Origin: Clostridiaceae bacterium
GTDB lineage: Bacteria; Bacillota; Clostridia; Saccharofermentanales; DTU023
Assembly (NCBI GenBank): GCA_012838795.1
Contig: DUOO01000033.1
Span: 1 to 64,000 of the forward strand
DNA: 64,000 nucleotides
Direction: 5' to 3'
Made by a program: the position numbers and the translations under genes. Below the pieces are notes generated by a model, which made no database searches, had not been told where the DNA came from, and was given only the letters and a program-made list of their open reading frames with translations. Within the stretch, counting starts at the first letter, position 1; every line of letters begins with the position of its first letter. This document shows, in pieces, positions 29,447-39,196 of the stretch.

Positions 29447-30388
29447 ATGGGTATTAGTTTGATAAGTACAGCAAGATATTTACCGAAGGGAACATTAACC
29501 AATTTTGATTTGGAAAAAATGGTTGAAACAAGTGATGAATGGATACAACAAAGAACCGGTATAATTTCCAGGACCATCGCCGAAGATGAGACGATTGCCG
29601 ATATGGCAATTAAAGCAGGAACTGAATGTCTGCACAATGTAGCCCCGGAAATCAAAGATAAAATTAAGATTTTAATCGTAACAACAGCTTCTTATCTGCA
29701 GGTTGTGCCTCATGTGTCATCCGAAATTGTTGAACCGCTGGGTTTGAATAAGAATATCTTAGCTTATGATTTAAATGCAGGATGTACAACATTTATTTAT
29801 GCACTGAATACAATTGAAAGATTTTTAATCGAACCCGGAGACTATGCTTTGATTGTATCTTCAGATAAATTAAGTGATTATATAGATTATACGGATCGCG
29901 GAACTTGTATTTTATTCGGAGACGGTGCAGCTGCAACACTTTGGGAATATTCGGAAGTTACGGATTATTATTCAATAAATCAAACGATAACTAATCCTGA
30001 AGTCCTTTATCGCGAAGGGAAATATGTTCATATGAACGGATCGGAAATATTCAAATTTGCTGTAGGCACATTGCCCGGTTTAATAGAAGACGTTTGTGCT
30101 CAAGGTGATGTTGCGATTGAAGATGTAGATTTATTTCTTTTACATCAAGCAAACGGTCGTATTGTTGAATCTGTAGCCCGAAAATTTAAAATTGATAATG
30201 ATAAATTTCCGGTGAGATACCAAAATATCGGCAATACATCATCACCGAGCATACCGATTTTAATGACTCAATTGATAGATGAGAATAAATTGCAGAAAGC
30301 AAAAAATATAGTGTTAGCCGGTTTCGGTGCCGGATTAAGTTTGGGAATTGTTTTATTGAAAGGAAATGGACAATATGTGGTTAAATGA
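29447..30388 (+). CDS. fabH: 3-oxoacyl-ACP synthase III (KAS III), copy 1
   Basis: 313 residues; starts fatty-acid synthesis by condensing an acyl-CoA with malonyl-ACP. The full catalytic triad is present: Cys113 (NAGCTTF), His233 (LLHQANGR) and Asn263 (IGNTSS). LTNFDLEKMVETSDEWIQQRTGI is the typical N-terminus. GGAAAGAGG precedes the ATG. It overlaps fabK by a few codons. A close paralogue is at 39181, and divergent relatives form the cluster from 40333. Confidence 0.93.
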   Translation: MGISLISTARYLPKGTLTNFDLEKMVETSDEWIQQRTGIISRTIAEDETIADMAIKAGTECLHNVAPEIKDKIKILIVTTASYLQVVPHVSSEIVEPLGLNKNILAYDLNAGCTTFIYALNTIERFLIEPGDYALIVSSDKLSDYIDYTDRGTCILFGDGAAATLWEYSEVTDYYSINQTITNPEVLYREGKYVHMNGSEIFKFAVGTLPGLIEDVCAQGDVAIEDVDLFLLHQANGRIVESVARKFKIDNDKFPVRYQNIGNTSSPSIPILMTQLIDENKLQKAKNIVLAGFGAGLSLGIVLLKGNGQYVVK

Positions 30389-31319
30389 AAAATTCAATTT
30401 AAAATATCCTGTGATTTCAGGCGGTATGGCCAATATAAGTACAGCCGTTTTTGCAGCTGCGGTAAGTAACGCAGGTGCTCTCGGAATGATCGGCACCGGT
30501 GCCTGGACCGCTGATCTGGTAAGAGCTGAAATCAGAAAAGCAAGAGAATTAACTGATAAACCATTCGGTGTTAACTTAATGCTCATGAATCCGCATTCAG
30601 AAGAAGTTGCAAATGTTGTGATTGAAGAAGGAATTAAAGTTGTTACAACAGGTGCCGGTAATCCGGCTCCTTATATAGAGAAATGGCATGAAGCTGGAAT
30701 TTCGGTCATACCGGTAATCTCATCGCTGTCACAAGGTGAACGCATGCAAAAGCTCGGTGTTGATGCTGTTGTCGGTGAAGGTCAAGAAGCGGGCGGACAT
30801 ATCGGGGATTCCACTTCAATGGTTCTTTGGCCTTTGTTAGCGAAGAATCTTGATATACCGGTAATCGGTGCAGGTGGTGTGGCTTTAGGCAGCCATATCA
30901 TTGCCGGACGTGTTTTAGGTGTTCAGGGTTTTCAATTAGGTACATTACTGCTTTCAGCAGAAGAATGTCCGATCCATGACGGTTTCCGAGAGCAATTAAT
31001 TAAAGCTCGCGATTCACAAATCACGGTAGTCGGTCGTGCCGGTGGCGGTATGCCGACCAGGATTATGAAAAACCCTTTAGCAAGAAAATATATTCAATTT
31101 GAAAAAGAGAATAGATCGAAAGAAGATTTTGAAGAAATTATGAATGGTGCTTTGAAAAAAGCAGTTTTCTACGGCGATAAAAATGAAGGTTGCTTCATGA
31201 TGGGGCTGGTTGCTTCTTTAATTGATGAAATCAAACCGATGGAAAAAGTTTTGGCTGATTTATTTGCTGAAGCTGAAGCCGAATATACAAGAATAAAAAC
31301 AGAGGATATTTTAACATGA
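30375..31319 (+). CDS. fabK: enoyl-ACP reductase II (FabK), FMN-dependent
   Basis: 314 residues of the nitronate monooxygenase/FabK TIM-barrel family. N-terminal KYPVISGGMANISTAVFAAAVSNAGALGMIG, FMN/phosphate loop GAGGVALGSHI, and GEGQEAGGHIGD with the family His are visible. It reduces the enoyl-ACP double bond at the end of each cycle. AGGA at 30361-30364 fits ATG 30375 better than ATG 30366, which is only one base away. Position between fabH and fabD supports FabK over a nitronate monooxygenase. FabK enzymes are typically triclosan-resistant. Confidence 0.92.
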   Translation: MWLNEKFNLKYPVISGGMANISTAVFAAAVSNAGALGMIGTGAWTADLVRAEIRKARELTDKPFGVNLMLMNPHSEEVANVVIEEGIKVVTTGAGNPAPYIEKWHEAGISVIPVISSLSQGERMQKLGVDAVVGEGQEAGGHIGDSTSMVLWPLLAKNLDIPVIGAGGVALGSHIIAGRVLGVQGFQLGTLLLSAEECPIHDGFREQLIKARDSQITVVGRAGGGMPTRIMKNPLARKYIQFEKENRSKEDFEEIMNGALKKAVFYGDKNEGCFMMGLVASLIDEIKPMEKVLADLFAEAEAEYTRIKTEDILT

Positions 31320-32314
31320 AAAAAGTTTTTCTCTTTGGAGGTCAAGGCAGTCAATTACCCGGAATGACTCTGGATATTCGTCGAGAGTTTCCTCAAACGG
31401 AACCGCTTTTTCAAACTGCATTCAATCTGAATCCGGAGTTGGAGGGAGTTTTGCAAAGTGAATCAGAAGATATCAATCAGACCAGATTCACGCAAACGGC
31501 AATTGCGTTATTTAGTGCAGCAATTACTCAAGTATTACACGAAAACGGAATTGAAGCGGATGCTGCGATCGGTTCAAGTATTGGTGAATATCCTGCTCTT
31601 GCAGCACTTGGTGTTTGGACTTTCAGTGACATGCTTAGAATCTCTTACGCCCGCGGCAAACTTATGGCTGAACGATTAAGCAAGCGGAAAACTGAAGGCT
31701 TTACAGATGGTATGCATGCCGTACTGGGGCTGACTGAAACGGCAATAACAACCTTGATTGAAAAGTATGATCAACTTTGGCTTACAAACATTAACGATGA
31801 AAGGCAAGTTGTGATCAGTGGTCAAATAGAACAATTGGCTGAAATTGATGCGGAACTCAAACAAGCAGGGGCACGCAGAATTGTACCCTTATCTGTTGAA
31901 GGCGCTTTTCATACACCGATTTTCGAAGAAGAACAAAAGAAATTGTTGAATGTTATCAAACAATATCCGCTGGCGGTTTCACAAAAAGAATTCTATTTCA
32001 ATCGAAATGCCGAGCCGTTATTTGATGCGTCCGTTTCAGAAGTTGAACAAAAAAACAACATTCAGCTCTGGATGTCGGAACAAATGGTTGCACCGGTCAG
32101 ATTTTATCAATGTGGTGAAAAATTATTCCGAGATAAAACAGAGAGTAAAATAGAAAAATCGGACAGTGTCGAACAATTTGACTTAGCTGTGGAAATATCT
32201 GCAAAACGTGTTATGGCAGGAATGCTGAGAAAACACTTGAAGAAGATACCGACTGTCCAAATTAATTCAGCGGAAGATCTGAAAGAGTTCCTGCAAAAAA
32301 TGAAGAATAGTTAA
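31316..32314 (+). CDS. fabD: malonyl-CoA:ACP transacylase
   Basis: 332 residues; loads malonyl from CoA onto ACP. FLFGGQGSQLPGM is the family start, the nucleophile is Ser88 in GSSIGEYPA (usually GHSLGE, so His is replaced by Ser), and GAFHTPIFEE carries the catalytic His. The C-terminal region contains a charged insertion (about residues 265-285) not typical of short FabD proteins. It overlaps fabK by 4 bases. Confidence 0.92.
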   Translation: MKKVFLFGGQGSQLPGMTLDIRREFPQTEPLFQTAFNLNPELEGVLQSESEDINQTRFTQTAIALFSAAITQVLHENGIEADAAIGSSIGEYPALAALGVWTFSDMLRISYARGKLMAERLSKRKTEGFTDGMHAVLGLTETAITTLIEKYDQLWLTNINDERQVVISGQIEQLAEIDAELKQAGARRIVPLSVEGAFHTPIFEEEQKKLLNVIKQYPLAVSQKEFYFNRNAEPLFDASVSEVEQKNNIQLWMSEQMVAPVRFYQCGEKLFRDKTESKIEKSDSVEQFDLAVEISAKRVMAGMLRKHLKKIPTVQINSAEDLKEFLQKMKNS

Positions 32315-32329
32315 AATAATTTAACGAAG

Positions 32330-32369
32330 AGTAAAATTTCAACTTAAGCTTTGTAACATAAGTTTTACT
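32330..32369 (+). promoter_or_regulatory. intercistronic hairpin between fabD and fabG
   Basis: The right arm TAAGTTTTACT (32359-32369) is complementary to AGTAAAA plus CTTA on the left, with a 6-base bulge. No T run follows. It may be a message-processing element. Weak support. Confidence 0.35.
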
Positions 32370-32387
32370 AAAGGAAGGTTAATTTAA

Positions 32388-33125
32388 ATGGAAAAAGAAA
32401 TTGCATTAGTCACAGGTGGCGGAACAGGTATCGGTCAAGCTATTTGCGAACAATTAGCAAATCCTGATCGGCACATTTACATACATTATGGCGGTTCACA
32501 ACAAGGAGCCGAGCAAACTTTGAGTTTGGTAGAAGCTCAAGGCGGATCAGGTGAGATTATCCAAGCTGATCTGAACGACAGTGATCAGATTTCCGCCATG
32601 ATTCAAAAAATCAAAGAACAATCAGGTCGTCTGGATATTCTCGTTAATAATGCAGGGATAACCAGAGATGGTTTGGCGGTTCGGATGTCTGATCAAATGT
32701 ATGATGATGTAATCAGAGTTAATCAAAAAGCAGTTTTCGTAGCAATGCGAGAAGCCGGTAAACTCATGATGCGACAACGGAAAGGCAAGATTATTAATAT
32801 CAGCAGCGTCGTAGGCTTACATGGTAATGCAGGTCAAATCAATTACGCTGCGGCAAAATCAGCAGTTTTTGCCATGACTAAATCTTTAGCTCAAGAATTG
32901 GCTTCAAGAAATGTTACTGTTAATTGTGTAGCCCCGGGATATATTAATACGCCAATGACAGAAGAATTATCCGATAAAGTTAAAGATGCGCTTATCAGTC
33001 AGATCCCAATGCAAAGAACAGGCGAACCGAAAGAAGTTGCCTACACAGTTAAGTTTTTGGCAAGCAAAGAAGCAGACTACATCACGGGACAAAGCATTTC
33101 TGTTGATGGCGGCATGAATATGTAA
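32388..33125 (+). CDS. fabG: 3-oxoacyl-ACP reductase
   Basis: 245-residue short-chain dehydrogenase. NADPH loop TGGGTGIG (about 10-17), NNAG, catalytic Ser in INISSVVG, Tyr and Lys in YAAAK, and the C-terminal YITGQSISVDGGMNM typical of FabG. AAAGGAAGG upstream. It reduces 3-oxoacyl-ACP in the elongation cycle. It lies 13 bases before fabF. Confidence 0.95.
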   Translation: MEKEIALVTGGGTGIGQAICEQLANPDRHIYIHYGGSQQGAEQTLSLVEAQGGSGEIIQADLNDSDQISAMIQKIKEQSGRLDILVNNAGITRDGLAVRMSDQMYDDVIRVNQKAVFVAMREAGKLMMRQRKGKIINISSVVGLHGNAGQINYAAAKSAVFAMTKSLAQELASRNVTVNCVAPGYINTPMTEELSDKVKDALISQIPMQRTGEPKEVAYTVKFLASKEADYITGQSISVDGGMNM

Positions 33126-33138
33126 AAGGAAGGGCAGT

Positions 33139-34377
33139 ATGGAAAATAGAGTAGTTATAACGGGTATCGGTTTACTTACCCCGTTGGGACTCGATCGTGA
33201 AACAACATGGAAGAATCTTAAAGACGGAAAAGTAGGGATTACCGAGCTGACTAGATTCAGTGCACCGGAGATCAATATACATGTAGCAGGTCAGATTCAT
33301 GACTTTGATGCGAAAGATTATTTTGATCATAGGACTGTACGCCGCATGGATCCATTTACACAATACGCGATAGTTGCAGCGCGAGAAGCTTTTGAACAAA
33401 GCGGACTAGGTGATGCCGATTTCAATCGTAATCGGGCTAATGTCATTGTTTCTACAGGTATTGGCGGAATCATAACATTAGAAGCCAACAAAGTAATAGG
33501 TGAAGAAAGAGGATATAACAGAATCTCTCCTTTCTTTATACCGATGGCTATCGCCAACATGGCTTCTGCCGCTATCTCCATGGAATTTGGTTTACATGGT
33601 CATTCTTCTTCAATTATTACTGCTTGTGCCGGCGGCACTGATGCTATCGGTGAAGCTTATCGTCAAATAAAGCACGGCTATATGGATGTCGCAATTGCCG
33701 GTGGTACGGAAGCTACAATTTCACCTTTATGTATTGGGGGATTTGCTGCAATGCGAGCTTTATCTACATCTAAAGATCCATTATCCGCCTCCCGACCTTT
33801 TGATAAAGATCGTGACGGTTTTGTTCCGAGTGAAGGTTCAGGAATTTTGGTTCTCGAATCATTAGATCATGCTTTGGCGAGAAAAGCACCGATTATTGCT
33901 GAAATTATCGGATATGCTTCAACCAGCGATGCATACCATATGACAGCTCCGGATCCTGAAGCAACTCAAGCGACAAGAGCAATGCAAGAATGTTTGAGCT
34001 CGGCCGGTCTTGAACCGACTGATGTTGATTATGTTAATGCTCATGGGACATCGACACCGTTAAATGACACAATTGAAACTCAAGTTATTAAAAATGCACT
34101 CGGTGAACATGCATATAATGTGAAAATTTCATCGACAAAATCCATGTTGGGTCACGCTTTAGGTGGTAGTGGCGGTATAGAGCTTGCGGTTACTGCTCTG
34201 ACAATTCGCGATCAATTTGTTCATCCGACGGTGGGATTAAAAGAACCTGATCCGGAATGCGATTTAGATTATGTACAGGCTAAAGGTCAATCCCGCCAAG
34301 TTGATATAGCAATCAGCAATTCATTAGGTTTTGGCGGACATAATGCTTGTATCGCAATCAAGAAATTCGCTGAATAA
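33139..34377 (+). CDS. fabF: 3-oxoacyl-ACP synthase II (KAS II)
   Basis: 412 residues; the main elongating ketosynthase. Cys163 in TACAGGTDAIGEA, His in NAHGTSTPLND and His in GHALGGSGGIE form the Cys-His-His triad, and SNSLGFGGHNA is the C-terminal loop. GGAAGGG-type ribosome site. Part of the main operon. Confidence 0.96.
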   Translation: MENRVVITGIGLLTPLGLDRETTWKNLKDGKVGITELTRFSAPEINIHVAGQIHDFDAKDYFDHRTVRRMDPFTQYAIVAAREAFEQSGLGDADFNRNRANVIVSTGIGGIITLEANKVIGEERGYNRISPFFIPMAIANMASAAISMEFGLHGHSSSIITACAGGTDAIGEAYRQIKHGYMDVAIAGGTEATISPLCIGGFAAMRALSTSKDPLSASRPFDKDRDGFVPSEGSGILVLESLDHALARKAPIIAEIIGYASTSDAYHMTAPDPEATQATRAMQECLSSAGLEPTDVDYVNAHGTSTPLNDTIETQVIKNALGEHAYNVKISSTKSMLGHALGGSGGIELAVTALTIRDQFVHPTVGLKEPDPECDLDYVQAKGQSRQVDIAISNSLGFGGHNACIAIKKFAE

Positions 34378-34411
34378 TTAAAAAAATTATAATTATTAAG
34401 GAAAGAGAAAA

Positions 34412-34858
34412 ATGTCAATCATCTTGGAAAGTTTTGAAATAGAAGAGATTCTACCACATCGTTATCCCTTTATTTTAGTAGATCGGATTATTGATGGTGA
34501 ATGGGGAGAATTTGCGGTTGGAATAAAGCAAGTGACTCGGAATGAATGGTTTTTTGACGGACACTTTCCCGGCAAACCGATTATGCCCGGAGTTTTACAA
34601 CTCGAGGCAATGGCACAAGTTGGCGGAGTAGCTTTTCTAGGTTTACCGGAAAATAAAAATAAACTTGCTCTGTTTTTAGGTGTGAAAAATGCACGCTTTG
34701 CAAAACCTGTTTTGCCCGGTGATACACTGATGATTCGTACAGAATTTACCGGAAAGAAATTGAATATCGGTTTTGCGATAGGAGAAATACGTTCAGAGGA
34801 TCAGTTGGTCTGTAAAGTAGAAATGATGTTTTCCATAGTTGACAGCGACCGAATCTGA
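34412..34858 (+). CDS. fabZ: 3-hydroxyacyl-ACP dehydratase
   Basis: 148-residue hotdog-fold dehydratase. LPHRYPFILVDR, catalytic His51 in GHFPGKPIMPG and Glu65 in LQLEAMAQ. It removes water from 3-hydroxyacyl-ACP; no separate FabA/FabM is seen in the window. Last gene of the main fab run before the regulator. Confidence 0.96.
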   Translation: MSIILESFEIEEILPHRYPFILVDRIIDGEWGEFAVGIKQVTRNEWFFDGHFPGKPIMPGVLQLEAMAQVGGVAFLGLPENKNKLALFLGVKNARFAKPVLPGDTLMIRTEFTGKKLNIGFAIGEIRSEDQLVCKVEMMFSIVDSDRI

Positions 34859-34887
34859 TTGATTTAATAAAAATTGCTTAATAAAAT

Positions 34888-34915
34888 TTGATTAAAATAA
34901 TTAAAAAGATACAAT
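34888..34915 (+). promoter_or_regulatory. promoter of the fabT-like regulator gene
   Basis: TTGATT (34888-34893), 16-base spacer, TACAAT (34910-34915), about 70 bases before the gene. The -35 region TTTGATTAAAATAATTAAA is partly symmetrical and could be an autoregulatory site. Fair support only. Confidence 0.5.
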
Positions 34916-34983
34916 GAATGAAATAAATATACACAGATGATATATAAAATATATAAATATATATATAGATGAGGGCTGTTAAA

Positions 34984-35466
34984 ATGCGTAATACTGAAAT
35001 GAAAGATAATATTGCTCAAGATCTTTACGAAATTTACCGAAAAGTAAAATTATATACTTTCCATAGAATATTCCGTAAAATAACCACCAAAGAAGAAGAT
35101 TCTTTAACAGCGCTTGAAGTACTGAGCCTGGATTTGATTCAAGGGATGGAAAATCCGACTCAAACGGAATTTGCCAGATATATTAATGTTTCAATGCCGA
35201 ATGCGACATACAAGTTAAACAGTCTTGAGAAAAAAGGCTATATAACTAAAGAGCAATCGACTGAAGACGGCAGAATTTTTTATTTAAGAGTAACGGAAAA
35301 AACAAAGGAACTTCTCGGAACAAGTGAAAGGTATCTGGATATTCTCTACAGAAGACTTCAACGCGAATTCAAACCGGAAGAACTAAAAGTTTTTGAAAAG
35401 GTGATCCATGCTGTTTCCAATGACTTGATGGTTGAATTGGATCGTTACGTAGAATATAGAATATAA
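34984..35466 (+). CDS. fabT: MarR-family regulator, FabT-like
   Basis: 160 residues from ATG 34984, chosen because GAGGG at 34971-34975 lies 8 bases upstream; ATG 34969 would overlap that site. A winged-helix with PTQTEFARYINVSMPNATYKLNSLEKKGYI as recognition helix and EDGRIFYLRVTEK as wing. MarR proteins at fab loci (FabT) repress fatty-acid genes with acyl-ACP as co-repressor; the role here is inferred from position. It separates the main fab operon from the second acc set. Confidence 0.85.
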   Translation: MRNTEMKDNIAQDLYEIYRKVKLYTFHRIFRKITTKEEDSLTALEVLSLDLIQGMENPTQTEFARYINVSMPNATYKLNSLEKKGYITKEQSTEDGRIFYLRVTEKTKELLGTSERYLDILYRRLQREFKPEELKVFEKVIHAVSNDLMVELDRYVEYRI

Positions 35467-35637
35467 GCGTGTTTTGTGTAAAACTTAATTAAATAAAAAC
35501 ATCTTTAGACCAGATTTTAACTTTTCTGTCTTTTATCAAGAAATTTACATTTGAATAACTTATTGCATTAACTTCGTATCGTATAATTATAATAATTCAA
35601 AAAAGTATACTAATTATTACGAAACGAATGGGTATTT

Positions 35638-36069
35638 ATGAATAAACAAGATATAAAAGAACTGATACAACAATTTGATCAAAGTGATTTGACAGATTTC
35701 GTGTTGAAGAATAAAGACGTGGAATTAAAATTTGCAAAAATAGTTACAACTGTTGATCGCGAAGATATGCAATCAAAACGAGATGTACCTATTAGTAGTA
35801 TATCCGATAACAACAAGCCGCAACAAAATGAGAAATTGGTCGAAGTAAGATCACCGATGGTGGGAACTTTTTACTCTTCGGATAAACAAGACGGAAAACC
35901 GTTTGTTCAAGTCGGTGATTTAGTCCAAGAAGGGCAAGTATTGTGTATTATTGAAGCGATGAAGACGATGAATGAAATTGTATCTCCGGTTGAGGGAAAA
36001 GTAATTTCAATAGTTCCGAGTAATGGTGAATTTATTGATTACGATAAAGTCATTATAGTTTTGGAATAA
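35638..36069 (+). CDS. accB: biotin carboxyl carrier protein, copy 2
   Basis: 143 residues with the same plan as the first copy: N-terminal NKQDIKELIQQFDQSDLTDF, variable linker, biotinyl domain VRSPMVGTFYSS with Lys109 in EAMKTMNEI. Unlike copy 1 it keeps the canonical Glu-Ala before MK. TATAAT-like hexamers lie at 35582 and 35588 with TTGCAT at 35563, but spacing (13 or 19) is not ideal. The stop overlaps accC copy 2 as TAATG. Confidence 0.92.
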   Translation: MNKQDIKELIQQFDQSDLTDFVLKNKDVELKFAKIVTTVDREDMQSKRDVPISSISDNNKPQQNEKLVEVRSPMVGTFYSSDKQDGKPFVQVGDLVQEGQVLCIIEAMKTMNEIVSPVEGKVISIVPSNGEFIDYDKVIIVLE

Positions 36070-37484
36070 TGAAAATGTTTCATAAAATACTGGTTGCTAA
36101 CAGAGGTGAGATAGCAGTTAGAATAATACGCACTTGCAGAGAAATGGGTATTGATACTGTTGCTGTATTTTCAACTGCTGATCGCGATTCTCTTCATGCT
36201 CAATTTGCTACAGAAGCTTATTGTATTGGCGGACCGGCATCAAAGGACAGTTATTTGAATATGCAAGCAATTATGACGGTTGCGCTTGAGACCGGATGTG
36301 AGGCGATACATCCGGGATATGGCATGTTGGCTGAAAATCCTTACTTCGCAGATATGGTCAATCAGGTCGGGTTGAAATTTATCGGACCTTCCGGAGACAC
36401 AATCAGAGCTTTAGGAGATAAATCCAACGCACGACTTTTAATGTCGGAAGCCAATGTGTCGGTACCGCCGGGTTCCAATGGTGTTTTACAAGACGAAACT
36501 CAGGCTCTGGCTGTAGCTGAACAGATCGGTTATCCTGTTTTGCTAAAAGCCTCTGCCGGAGGCGGCGGTCGCGGGATGAGACTGGTTGAAAGGTCAGAAG
36601 ACATGGTCAGATTATACTATGAGGCGATGTTAGAGGCCGAGACTGCTTTCGGTGATAATTCTTTATACATAGAAAAATTGATTGAAAATCCCAAGCATAT
36701 AGAGTTTCAGGTTTTAGTTGATCAAGCCGGCAATGCCATTCATCTCGGTGATCGTGATTGTTCATGGCAGAGAAGGAGACAAAAAGTAATAGAAGAAACT
36801 CCTTGTCCGATCTTATCCGATGAACAGAGAAAAAGTATGGGGGAAGCTGCGATACGTGCAATCAAAGCTGTTAATTATGAAGGTGCCGGTACGGTTGAAT
36901 TTGTATTGGCTGAAGACGGAAATTTTTATTTCATAGAGATTAACACCAGAATTCAAGTTGAACATCCGATTACCGAAATGGTTACAGGTATAGACATTGT
37001 GCGTGAACAAATCAGAATTGCTCAAGGTGGAAATCTATTGTTAACTCAAGCTGATGTCAAAATCAATGGCCATGCTTTTGAATGTAGAATTAATGCAGAA
37101 AAACCTTCTGATAACTTCAGAGCAAGTCCGGGGGTGATAGATGATTTTATTATGCCGGGCGGGCGTTCAGTCAGAATTGATTCAGCGATCTATCCGGGTT
37201 GTAAAATCAGTCACCATTATGACTCCATGATCGTAAAAGTTATTGTTCACGGGAACAGGCGTAGTGATGCTATTCGAAGAATGCGCCGCAGTTTAGAAGA
37301 AACAATAATCAATGGTATAGATACGAATATCGGTTTATTATACGTTTCATTATTCGACCAGGATATGATCAGGGGTTCTTATAATACTTCCACTTTAGAA
37401 TCGCATATGGATGAGATTTTGAAATATGAAAAAATCTTTCGCATATCGGAAAATCAAGATTTTGAAATAATTACCGGTAATTAA
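36069..37484 (+). CDS. accC: biotin carboxylase, copy 2
   Basis: 471 residues, closely similar throughout to the copy at 26278 (shared ANRGEIAVRI, KASAGGGGRGMR, HLGDRDCSWQRRRQKVIEE, NTRIQVEHPITEMVTGIDIV). All ATP-grasp and biotin-site motifs are intact, so it should be active. It carries a slightly longer C-terminal tail. Supplies carboxybiotin to the second AccDA. Start overlaps accB copy 2; ATG at 36075 is an alternative. Confidence 0.95.
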   Translation: MKMFHKILVANRGEIAVRIIRTCREMGIDTVAVFSTADRDSLHAQFATEAYCIGGPASKDSYLNMQAIMTVALETGCEAIHPGYGMLAENPYFADMVNQVGLKFIGPSGDTIRALGDKSNARLLMSEANVSVPPGSNGVLQDETQALAVAEQIGYPVLLKASAGGGGRGMRLVERSEDMVRLYYEAMLEAETAFGDNSLYIEKLIENPKHIEFQVLVDQAGNAIHLGDRDCSWQRRRQKVIEETPCPILSDEQRKSMGEAAIRAIKAVNYEGAGTVEFVLAEDGNFYFIEINTRIQVEHPITEMVTGIDIVREQIRIAQGGNLLLTQADVKINGHAFECRINAEKPSDNFRASPGVIDDFIMPGGRSVRIDSAIYPGCKISHHYDSMIVKVIVHGNRRSDAIRRMRRSLEETIINGIDTNIGLLYVSLFDQDMIRGSYNTSTLESHMDEILKYEKIFRISENQDFEIITGN

Positions 37485-37501
37485 GAAAGGGCTTACATTT
37501 A

Positions 37502-39196
37502 ATGAAAGAATCTTTTGATATTAGACGGGAACAATTGAAAGAATCCGGCAAATATACAAAGTTGCGCAGTCCGACGAAAAAGAAAAAAATTTCGGAAAAG
37601 ATTTTCACCCAGTGTCCTGGTTGTAAGCAATATATCTACGATAAAATTTTGAAAGAGAATCTTTATGTTTGTCCTGATTGTGGCAAATGTTTAAGAATTG
37701 GAACAAAAACAAGATTTGAATTAACACTTGATCCGAGTTATGAACTAATTGATGAACTTGCAGTTTTTCAAGATCCGATTCAATTTGCCGGTTACCAAAA
37801 AAAATGGGAAAACAATCAAAAAAAAGCGGGAGTTGATGAAGCTATTACTTTTGCCAGGGGGACTATCAAAGGAGAACCGGTAATTGTAGGCGTTATGGAT
37901 TGCAATTTCATGATGGGGTCAATGGGCAGCATCGTAGGAGATAGAATTATCAAAGCATTTGCTAAAGCTACTCGGGAAAAGTTACCGGTGATTATTTTTA
38001 CTGCCAGCGGCGGAGCCAGAATGCAAGAGGCAATTATCAGCTTGATGCAAATGCGATATGTTTCTGAAGCGGTTGGCAAATTTCAAAAAGCTGGCGGTCT
38101 GTATATAACCGTGCTGACAGATCCTACAACAGGTGGTGTTACGGCCAGTTTTGCTTCACTGGGTAATATTATTTTAGCTGAGCCGAATGCTCTGATTGCT
38201 TTTGCCGGACCAAGAGTAATTGAAGAAACTATCCAGCAAAAATTACCCAAAGGATTTCAACGTGCGGAACATCTTTTAGAACATGGCTTCGTTGATTCTA
38301 TAGTTCTGCGCAAAAACTTAAAAAACACTTTAAGCTTATTGTTAAAAATGCATAATCCGAAGCAGACAGAAGTAGACTTAACACAAATCTCAGGCAGGTT
38401 TTCAAAAAAACTAATTAAAAAAATGACCAACGAAGCTGAGGTTGATCCTGATAAACAGGTAATTTCATTTGATCGTGTTTTGAAAGCACGTGATCCAAAG
38501 CGTATCACACCCAGACAAGTCTTAAAATATCTTTGTGATGATATTTTTGAATTGAGCGGTGATCGTTTATATGCCGATGATCCTACAATTTGTGCCGGAA
38601 TTGCCAGACTGGGCGGATTACCTATAACATTTGTTTACACTAAAAAAGGTAAAGATCTGAAAAGTCAAATTAAATTACATTTCGGAATGCCGCATCCTGA
38701 AGGTTATCGTAAAGCAAGACGTTTAATGCAAGAGGCGGAAAACTTCGGCAGACCTATTTTAACAATTATCGACACTCCAGGAGCTTATCCCGGACTGGAA
38801 TCGGAAAACAGGGGAATGGGTGAGGCTATTGCCCAAAACTTACGATTTATGTCAGGTTTAACAGTGCCGACGATTGCGATAATTACGGGTGAAGCAGGCA
38901 GTGGCGGTGCAATTGCTTTAGCATGTACGGATAAATTGTTCATGTTGGAAAATGCAATTTATACTATTTTATCTCCTGAAGGTTTTGCCACAATTTTATG
39001 GAAAGATTCTGCAAAAGTAGAGGAAGCATCTGAGCAGATGAAGCTAACTGCTCACGACATGGTAGAACTTGAAGTTTGCGATCAAGTATTTCCGGATGAT
39101 TTAACAGGCTTGAAAGAGGCTCTGGCACAGACTTTTAATGAATTAATAAAAGAAAAACAAATGAGAAATGAGAGGAATCAATGGGAATTAAACTAG
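37502..39196 (+). CDS. accDA: fused AccD-AccA carboxyltransferase, copy 2
   Basis: 564 residues with the same beta-alpha fusion as copy 1. Zinc ribbon C-x2-C-x15-C-x2-C (about residues 38-60), FTASGGARMQEAIISLMQMRYV and TDPTTGGVTASFASLGN in the beta half, FGMPHPEGYRKARRLM, TIIDTPGAYPG and TGEAGSGGAIAL in the alpha half. The region joining the halves (about residues 290-325) differs most from copy 1. Its end overlaps fabH copy 2 by 16 bases. Confidence 0.95.
   Translation: MKESFDIRREQLKESGKYTKLRSPTKKKKISEKIFTQCPGCKQYIYDKILKENLYVCPDCGKCLRIGTKTRFELTLDPSYELIDELAVFQDPIQFAGYQKKWENNQKKAGVDEAITFARGTIKGEPVIVGVMDCNFMMGSMGSIVGDRIIKAFAKATREKLPVIIFTASGGARMQEAIISLMQMRYVSEAVGKFQKAGGLYITVLTDPTTGGVTASFASLGNIILAEPNALIAFAGPRVIEETIQQKLPKGFQRAEHLLEHGFVDSIVLRKNLKNTLSLLLKMHNPKQTEVDLTQISGRFSKKLIKKMTNEAEVDPDKQVISFDRVLKARDPKRITPRQVLKYLCDDIFELSGDRLYADDPTICAGIARLGGLPITFVYTKKGKDLKSQIKLHFGMPHPEGYRKARRLMQEAENFGRPILTIIDTPGAYPGLESENRGMGEAIAQNLRFMSGLTVPTIAIITGEAGSGGAIALACTDKLFMLENAIYTILSPEGFATILWKDSAKVEEASEQMKLTAHDMVELEVCDQVFPDDLTGLKEALAQTFNELIKEKQMRNERNQWELN

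Noticed and set aside
34921-34970. ATAT-rich tract before the MarR gene as an operator
   Set aside because: Low-complexity A/T sequence; no defined palindrome stood out, and no shared motif with the acpP or accB copy 2 upstream regions could be shown by eye.
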